This document shows, piece after piece, positions 56,874-64,000 of a stretch of 64,000 nucleotides of DNA. The position numbers and the translations under genes were made by a program. The DNA lies in contig JBAMJV010005534.1 in NCBI GenBank assembly GCA_037951105.1, positions 115,473 through 179,472 on the forward strand. The letters are read 5' to 3'. Within the stretch, counting starts at the first letter, position 1, and each line of letters begins with the position of its first letter. The notes beneath the pieces are model-generated. The model made no database searches. It saw only the letters and a list, made by a program, of their open reading frames with translations, and was not told the DNA's origin. The stretch is from Echinarachnius parma. Its lineage: Eukaryota > Echinodermata > Echinoidea > Clypeasteroida > Echinarachniidae.

Positions 56874-57289
56874 AGGGTACCAATACCCCAAAATAATATT
56901 CTTATAAATGAAAGTTAACATCTTTACTAGTTCATTCCATCAACAAGTTCACAAAAATATGTTTTCAGAAAGAAAAAATGGAAATGGAAAACACATCACC
57001 ATTCTAAATCATGCGTTCATGTGTCTGCATGAACGAAGACTACTATGTCCAGAGCGAACGAATCGTCCGGGATTCTATTGTATCCAAACGTACGCGTGAA
57101 TAGCATTGGCGCACTCGCAAATGTTTGGCCCGTACGGAACCAGGAAATAATAGTGGCTCCGTAAGTGAGGGTAATTAATTGCTATGTTTATGTATTAAAC
57201 AACCCTTTGCAAATGCTGGGTATCTATTTGATATCATAAAATTATACCAAAATATGATGTGTTGTTCTTTGCCTGGTGGTCCCCTTTAA
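56870..57289. mobile_element. TTAA-type MITE (AGGGTACC), head-to-tail with previous
   Basis: TTAA-AGGGTACCAATACCCCAAA to TTTGCCTGGTGGTCCCCT-TTAA. The left target is the right target of the preceding MITE, so one inserted into the TTAA of the other. Confidence 0.88.
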
Positions 57290-59127
57290 TAATATCGATT
57301 GTCTAGTTTAATGCAAAGGGATCCCGTCCGGATACCCTTTTAGTCTAAAGCATGCTCACGCCTAGACCGAAAAACAGTATTTCTCTTCCGTTTGTAGTTA
57401 ACTCAGGATCCCCGCTTCATGATCAGATAAATGGGGGTGGATGGGCGTGGATATGACGTCATGATATTAAAGGAGAACTCATACCGAGTTGGATTTTGCT
57501 GACTCATGCTTTGCCATCAGCGAGGTTTCAACTAATATTTATAAGATACAAACAATTCCAATGTCTAAGCGTAAGGGAGAATAATGCATGATAATAAGTA
57601 AGAAGAAGTTTGATCTATAATATTACCATCGCCACTCAATGTAAATATTTTCATTGTGTTTTATTTGTTTAAAGGGATAGTACAGTTTTGGTCAAATTGA
57701 ATTGTATTAACCAAAACATGAACCATAACAATTCAAACTAATATATAGTTATAACTCCGCCATGCCCGAAAGGTAAACAAAATTGCAAACGACTTAATAA
57801 AAGCATGTTATCATACAAAAAGAGCAATTTAAACACAAAAGGAAGCATGGGTTTCGACTAATGACAAAATGGTGCATGTGATATTTTGTCAAAACTATGA
57901 TTGAATAAAGAGCTCATCAATAAAATTGTAAAAAGTCGTTTGTAAATTTCTGAAAAAATGTAAGCATTCCATATATTTTTATCGTAAATAATCAAATGAA
58001 TGTGGGATCCAACATATTTTATTCTGATATGATATACCTATTGATATTTCAGTGGTTTCTGAACCGATTTTGATCAAATAGAGTTTATTCTGTCATTAAA
58101 ATGGTATGCTCTTTCAAATTTGACACTCAGTTTTTCATTACCTCAAAAAAAAAAAATTTAAAGTACCCTCTATACCAATACTCAAATATGCCTTTTATAA
58201 ATATGTGTATAATGTAAATATTTGAATTTGCCCATGAATATTATAATATTCGTCATTTAACTAAGTTTATGCGTGGATAGTGTGCAGTTGACAAGATAAA
58301 ACTTTGTGAGGAAAATAAACAGTCAATATGCCGCCCTCAACAGTTTGCATTCTTGTAATCACGTTGGCTCGTACACTAGTAAACGTAGATTCGCGTATTA
58401 ATGTTTGTATCATATATCATGTATTCATGTATTGGTATACATAACTATCATTGTATTCTTTCACCTTTAAGCGTGGTGATTGTAACACAATATGCCTACT
58501 TTGTTTAATGTGTTATACTACAAACGCACTAAAACACATTTAATTAAATTTCCATAATAACAAATACCATGTGTTTCAAGCAGATATCATGAGTTGAAAT
58601 CAGAATAGTTCTATTTGGTTTTGCAATTATTATTATTGTGTTCAGTCTACTTCATCAGAAGAGCTATTTAGAAGTTAAATTGGCGCATTGAAGTAAATTA
58701 TGTAAATGTTTGAATGTGTAAATAAGATCATCTTTGCTGATAACCTTTCGTTCCATCTTAATGTAAATAGAATGCAGTTGACCAGTTCAATGTTTGGCAA
58801 TTTATTTCATTATGTTTTTGTATAAACTTTTAGACAACTTGTTATAGTTATTGTGGCAGATAATATTCACATTATAATACTTTTTAAAGATATTAACAAT
58901 TAATTGTATATTTTCGAAAGTCAATTCCAATTCAGTGAACTTAAACTAGAAATTTATTTAGAATTGTTGCTACAGTTTGTGCTTTGTAATATTTGGGGCT
59001 TTAGTTATGAAATGTATGTATGTAATGGAGAGAATTTATTATTTTACACGTATTCAATACTATTGAATACAGTAACACCCGTCTTACCAATCGTCTGCCT
59101 ATTTCAGCAGCAACCTGTGTAGACTGC
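57290..59127. other. A+T-rich stretch, no gene seen
   Basis: At 57672-57800 a phrase (accaaaacat.aaccataacaattcaaa) matches 63880-63915, marking an additional dispersed repeat. Otherwise I see no frame or structure. Confidence 0.4.
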
Positions 59128-59197
59128 CCACCCCCCCCCCCCCCCCCGTCCCCCCCACCCCCCCCCCCCCCCCCCCGCCTGCAGAGAAAGAATTGTC

Positions 59198-60127
59198 TAT
59201 AGAGTACAGAAGCTATGACGTCATACAAATATATTTTTAGAATTTTCAAATTTGAACTTCATTTTCCGAAAGAACATACAAATTAATGTCCAAATACCGA
59301 AAATCAATTGAATATGTTAAGTATTGGCTGATATATGCCCATCCGAATGATTTTTCTTTCCATAGGCAATCGGTGTTATAGTGCTCTGATTAATAAAGTT
59401 ATGAACCAGAGCACTATTATAATGTACACTGATTGCTTATTGACAACATATTCATTCGGATGGGCATATCTCAGCCAACACTTAACATAATTATTCAATT
59501 GATGTTCGGTATTTGGACATTATTTTTGATGCTCTTTCCAAAAATGAAGTTCAAATTTGAAAATTAAAAAAAAAAAGGTTTTTGATGACGTCACACTTCA
59601 CCGCTCTATAGAGGTCACATGTCACCCTGCCTAGTCTTCTGGTTCTCCTACGTGGGTTAGGCTTGGACGGGTAGTAAAAATAGTAAATGTTATATTAATA
59701 TTGCATTTCGTATTTTCTGAATGTGCTCGTTTTTATCAAAACATGTTTTGAATAAGCAAAAAGTATTGGCTGATATATGCCCATCCGAATGATTTTTCTT
59801 TCCATAGGCAATCGGTGTTATAGTGCTCTGGTTAATAAAGTTATGAACCAGAGCACTATTATACACTGATTGCTTATTGACAACATATTCATTCGGATGG
59901 GCATATCTCAGCCAACACTTAACATAATTATTCAATTGATGTTCGGTATTTGGACATTATTTTTGATGCTCTTTCCAAAAATGAAGTTCAAATTTGAGGT
60001 CAAATGTCACCCTGCCTAGTCTTCTGGTTCTCCTACGTGGGTTAGGCTTGGACGGGTAGTAAAAATAGTAAATGTTATGTTAATATTGCATTTCGTATTT
60101 TCTGAATGTGCTCGTTTTTATCAAAAC
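59198..60127. repeat. Foldback element and its partial direct duplicate
   Basis: 59198-59613 is a hairpin: left arm (ctatagag ... gatgacgtca-like ... tgcccatccgaatg) and right arm (cattcggatgggca ... gatgacgtca ... ctctatagag) meet at a short loop near 59400. The inner half plus downstream sequence repeats at 59758-60127, almost identical but lacking the outer arms. C-runs lie just left (59130-59176). Confidence 0.8.
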
Positions 60128-60553
60128 AATTTCAAATTCTACACATTTATAGTTTTGCATTGTTTAGCTGTTTGTGATAAGAACTGCATTTATTGACATA
60201 TCACGTTATAAACTTGAAATTGGCATAGCATATTACTGTTGTTATTACTGTTATTATTACTTTATATTATATAGCATTGTGTAGTAGAAAGGCATTTAGG
60301 AGCTCTTGAAGCGCAGTAGAATATATACACATAGTTTCTGCGCTTTATAAATGATTTATAAACATAACTGTGTTTGTTTAAATTTGAAGAGATTAGAACC
60401 AAAAGGCGCTAAAGCCACTTTCCATACAAAATGGAAACAATATCATTACATTAATAAACTATGTAGCTCAGGCACGTCGGAAGGAATTTTAAAGTGGTAC
60501 GTATACGGTCAACGGATTGGGGGCGTGGCACAACTGCGAGGGAGCGGAGCACC

Positions 60554-60925
60554 GCAAGGGGGGGGGGGGGGGGGTGTGGGAAGTTTCAATATAATTGTAT
60601 GGGTATATTCGTTTTTATTGCTTATGATATGGCGTTATGAAGGGTTATATATAAACATGTTGTGAAATATTATGTATGATAGCGAGCGGAGCGAGCTTGA
60701 ACATTTTAGCAATTTCACATCGGCAAATCCCAAAATCCCGGAGAAAATGAGGGAGAAAAGAGGAAAAAGGAATACATGAAAAAAGGCACAAATGTCTAAG
60801 GTTTTTTAAAATGAAAATGGGACCCATGTCTAAGGATCTTTCTTGAAAAAAGTCACCCTTCCCAGCGGCACATCCCCGTATACCCAATATATACTTGGGT
60901 ACCCCCCCCCCCCCCCCCCCCGTGT
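60554..60925 (-). repeat. Reverse copy of the 147-bp unit and G-tract module
   Basis: From right to left it mirrors 3196-3570: C-run, agtatatattgggtatacgg, tgccgctgggaagggtgac, the cttagacatgggtccca phrase, gggattttgggatttgccg, the gctcgctccgctcgct motif, then the aaacgaatatacccata end and a G-run at 60559-60573. It shows that the G-module and 147-bp unit are parts of one larger repeat bounded by G-runs. Confidence 0.8.
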
Positions 60926-61214
60926 ATCCCCTATCCCCCGAGATCATACGCCCGTGGACACACTAAAACACACGCTGTTGATCCCATGTGTATCTCCTAG
61001 TGAAACTGTTGTTTCTGGCGTATTTGTGTATGGTTAGGTGGATCTGTAAATGATGCACACGATGTAGAAGGAGCATTTTCAAGATGGGGGCAAATGGTTC
61101 TCAACATTATCCTACCCTTGCTTTGATGGATCTCTATTTTGGGCGCCCTTTTACTTCAAAATTTTCTGACAAGCCAGAAGAAAACAAATCAGCAGAATTG
61201 TTTCGTATATTTGC

Positions 61215-61253
<39 letters not shown>

Positions 61254-62570
61254 CCACCCCCTGGATCCGCCCTGACCCCCTTACCAGTGAAGGGCGGGAA
61301 GAATGGTGTCCAAATAATCGTGTCCTATTTAAAGGCCTTCGTTGAAATTGAAAGCAAATTTTAAAAATAGAATGAAGAGGTGACGAAAATGGGCGGGAAA
61401 ATCTATATAGGCCTAACCTATCATAGGAGGTTTTACGGTCATGTGGTGAGCTTCAGCTTAATTTATCACTTTCTTGAGGATATTATTTTTACAATTTGCG
61501 ATTGGATGACAAAGTTTTGTGGCATACGCTGTTCTTCGGCTTCCATGATTTTTGTCTTTCTTTCTCCTTCTCGGCATTTATTCATTACTGCACATTTCAA
61601 ATATAATTTACAAGTCGTATAGTTGTTACGATTGGTTACAAACTTCGGTTTATATGATAATGCGTTACATAATCATGGAAAAAAGGTAATGTCACTTCGA
61701 TGTTCGTGTTCTTTCTTTAGCTGGTGACGATCAGCCTACATGGCATGACATTTATCATCCTCACACCTTCTCTCTTCTTTTCTCTTCTCTTTTCTTCTCC
61801 CTCTCCAGTCTCTCTCTCTCTTTTTTCTTCTTTTTGTTTAGGCTGAAAAGTGGTACGTATGAATCCGTACCATCCGTAGCGGCTCCGACGGGCCTGATGT
61901 AGCTATCTAAAATTCCAAATGTTAGGACGAATTACACAATCAAAATCAAAATATTGAATGTTCCATTTTCATTTTCCCATAGGCATGTGTACACAGTTCT
62001 GGACAAAGAAACCTGTTTTTCTCCAAAGTTGAAATGTGGATTTAGCACCATTTTCAGTCAACCTCTTCATTTCATATTTACATTATTAAGAGGGATAATC
62101 AGTTCTTATTCTTCAGATTTAGAATGGACTCTCTGTAATGTATATCGGCATGAATTTGGTAATTGGTAAGAAATGCTATTATAGGTTGTATGTCTCAAAT
62201 TTCAAATGTATAGATTCACGTATTACGTATACGGAAGAAAATCACATGAACAAATGTTGCAACTTATTAGATCCTTATTAAAGTGTATCATCATGATAGA
62301 ACAAATTCACGTTTGTACAAAGTCTGTCTACCTACCGTTTGAATATCGAGATCCCTTTAAATTGACCATTCTCATAACCAGGTGTATACAAGTTGACAAA
62401 ATAAAACTTGGACCATAGATCATTTTGTTCATATTATCATATACGTGTCAGAGGTTTTTCACAATAAATTTTAGACACATGCAAGCAAATGCTTAATTGA
62501 CAAACACCAAAATCTGCATGTTTTTATTATGGACAGGTCTCTTTTCTGTGTAGGGTGTGCCTGTCTGTGC
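60926..62570. other. No gene seen; C-run and CT-rich tract
   Basis: A C-run at 61221-61250 follows ttgctgactc; a pyrimidine tract (ctctctctctcttttttctt) lies at 61760-61835. Small frames are not convincing. Confidence 0.45.
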
Positions 62571-62579
62571 ATGGTAATA

Positions 62580-62622
62580 TATGTGTGTGTGTGTGTGTGT
62601 GCGTGTGTGTGTGTGTGTTCTC
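62580..62622 (+). repeat. Short GT microsatellite
   Basis: (GT)n of about 40 bp followed by repeated cttgtgggg phrases (62630-62690). Confidence 0.8.
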
Positions 62623-62977
62623 ACGCCGGCATTCTTGTGGGGTCTCGTGTGGGTACAATTATATACTTGTGGGGTATTTTTTCCTTGTGGGGAATAAATC
62701 ATAGACCCCACTAAGGAATAGCCTTAAATCGGCGTATTTAGCTTCAAAGAGTTATGTGACAAAGTATTGAGACTGTGCCCCATAAGTGATACTTGACGAA
62801 AAAAAAAAATTCTAGACACACCCCTACCCTCCCATGCACTCAGAAGCTTGCCTTTTTTCGTTGCAAAGATTTTGTGAAAAAAAAACAATTTGTAGTAGGC
62901 TAGTAGCACTCCTTCAGCCTGTAGTAGCACAAGTACCCCACAAGTCGGGTGCCCACAAGTATGCCCGGGTAAGTATA

Positions 62978-63389
62978 TATGTGTGTGTGTGTATGTGTGC
63001 GCATGTGTATATATATGTATATGTTTATGTGTGTGTGTGTGTGTAAGTGTTCGTGTGTGTGTGTATGTGTGTGAGAGAGAGAGAGCACGCATACTGTGCG
63101 TGCACGTTTGTGTATGTGCATGTGCATGCATGTATGTATGTATGTATGTCTGTACCTGTGTCCGTACGTGTACGCAAGTGTATGTGTTTGTGTCTGTATG
63201 TCTGTATATGCATGTGTGCGTGCATGTATGTATGTGTGCCTGTGTGTGTGTGTCTGTGTGCATGTATGTGTGTGCGTATGTTTGTTTGTATGTGTGTGTG
63301 TGACTGTGTGTACGTGTGTGTGTTTGTGTGTGTGTATGTGCGTATGTTTGTTTGTTTGTGTGCGTATGTGCGTGTTTTGTATGTGTGTT

Positions 63390-63420
<31 letters not shown>
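62978..63420 (+). repeat. Interrupted GT/GTAT microsatellite, about 440 bp
   Basis: Long mix of (GT)n, (GTAT)n, (GTTT)n and a GA run. The long Thr/His and Cys/Val frames in all phases are translation of this and are not genes. Confidence 0.92.
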
Positions 63421-63475
63421 ACATTTAATTACAAAGGAGAAAATAGGAAATAAATAGTTGATTGTTCTAACAAAG

Positions 63476-63662
63476 TGCAAAAAATAGCCAAAAAATAGTT
63501 GATGTGGAATTCAGAGTGAAAAAAATAGCCATAAAATTGTTGATGAGATTTTAAAGTTTGAAAAATAGTGAAAAAATAGCCTATTTTTTTACTATTTTCT
63601 TTTTAAATAGTAAAAAAATAGGCTATTTTTATACTATTTTTTGGAAAAAATAGTTTAAAAAT
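63476..63662. repeat. AAAAATAGC repeat cluster, copy 2
   Basis: Repeated aaaaaatagccaaaaaatag phrases with inverted ctatttttttactatttt partners, like 50858-51075. It directly follows the GT tract here; in the first copy it precedes one at about 0.8 kb. Confidence 0.6.
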
Positions 63663-64000
63663 CATCCATTTAGTGGAAAAATAGGTTTTCAATGGGTTCA
63701 AAATGACCAGGGTGTATTCAAACATGTGATGATACTGCGAGCAGGCGCTCAGCTTGGGCGAAGGCGCATTCCACTAATAATTGTTCATCTTATTGGTAAC
63801 TAAGGAGTGATCGACTGATGATGTCCACAACCAGAATTTCACTCAAGAGATATATTTTGTTCACACTAAATTGTAGTAACCAAAACATACACCATAACAT
63901 TACAAATTAAAGGCAAAGGTGAGTTTTGGTAATTTCCAAAGTGCCCCCCAAACAAAAATTGTAAAGGATTTGGCTGATTTCTATTCCATATGAAAGATCA

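Noticed and set aside
62724..63480. Open frames of up to 179 codons rich in Thr/His or Cys/Val
   Set aside because: Microsatellite translation, as above.

Overview
This is a repeat-dense, intron-rich animal nuclear sequence, about 60% A+T by eye. No bacterial-type operons, Shine-Dalgarno sites, rRNA or convincing tRNA genes were seen. The mix of repeats (CR1/L2, RTE/jockey-like and Tx1/L1-like LINEs, BEL/Pao, Tc1, PIF/Harbinger and many short inverted-repeat elements) together with a mind-bomb-type gene and a B-box/TRIM-like gene points to a marine invertebrate. A deuterostome such as an echinoderm is my best guess; this is inference, not proof.

Two host genes can be supported. (1) A mind bomb (MIB1/MIB2)-like E3 ubiquitin ligase gene lies on the minus strand. 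Eleven exons between 30.9 kb and 8.4 kb join in compatible reading phase. They encode, in order, the end of a MIB/HERC2 domain, two REP repeats, an acidic linker and a run of ankyrin repeats. The first MIB/HERC2 domain, the ZZ finger and the RING fingers are not in the window. One ankyrin exon (13827-13982) has a one-base frame break. (2) A single-exon, RING-less B-box/coiled-coil TRIM-like gene lies on the plus strand at 53784-55559, preceded by a splice acceptor.

Most of the rest is mobile DNA, much of it nested. Region 1-8.4 kb: a roughly 6.3-kb structure bounded by 0.6-kb inverted arms, holding foldback elements, a 147-bp tandem array split by a 637-bp hairpin transposon, and a G-tract transposon; then a truncated CR1/L2-like LINE. 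Region 8.4-31 kb: introns of the mind-bomb gene, holding an RTE/jockey-like LINE split by a TTAA-type MITE, a 7.9-kb TA-flanked foldback element with roughly 1-kb arms (itself containing a Tc1 copy and a LINE), and a degenerate minisatellite. Region 32-34.9 kb: LINE tails and a two-block repeat. Region 34977-46166: an 11.2-kb Harbinger-type element with AAT target duplication, containing an almost intact Tx1/L1-like LINE (one in-frame stop in a 1260-codon frame) and a striking pair of opposed 16-bp satellite arrays. Region 47.4-50.8 kb: a decayed BEL/Pao pol region abutting a second copy of the two-block repeat in permuted order. Region 50.8-64 kb: microsatellites, TTAA-type MITEs (one nested in another), the TRIM-like gene, a duplicated foldback element and more G-tract repeats.

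A window-wide oddity is the large number of uninterrupted poly(G)/poly(C) runs of 12-30 bp, several of them at the edges of recognisable repeat families. The strongest candidates for something undescribed are the paired opposed 16-bp arrays, the G-tract repeat families and the very large foldback elements. I saw no evidence of a new enzymatic system.
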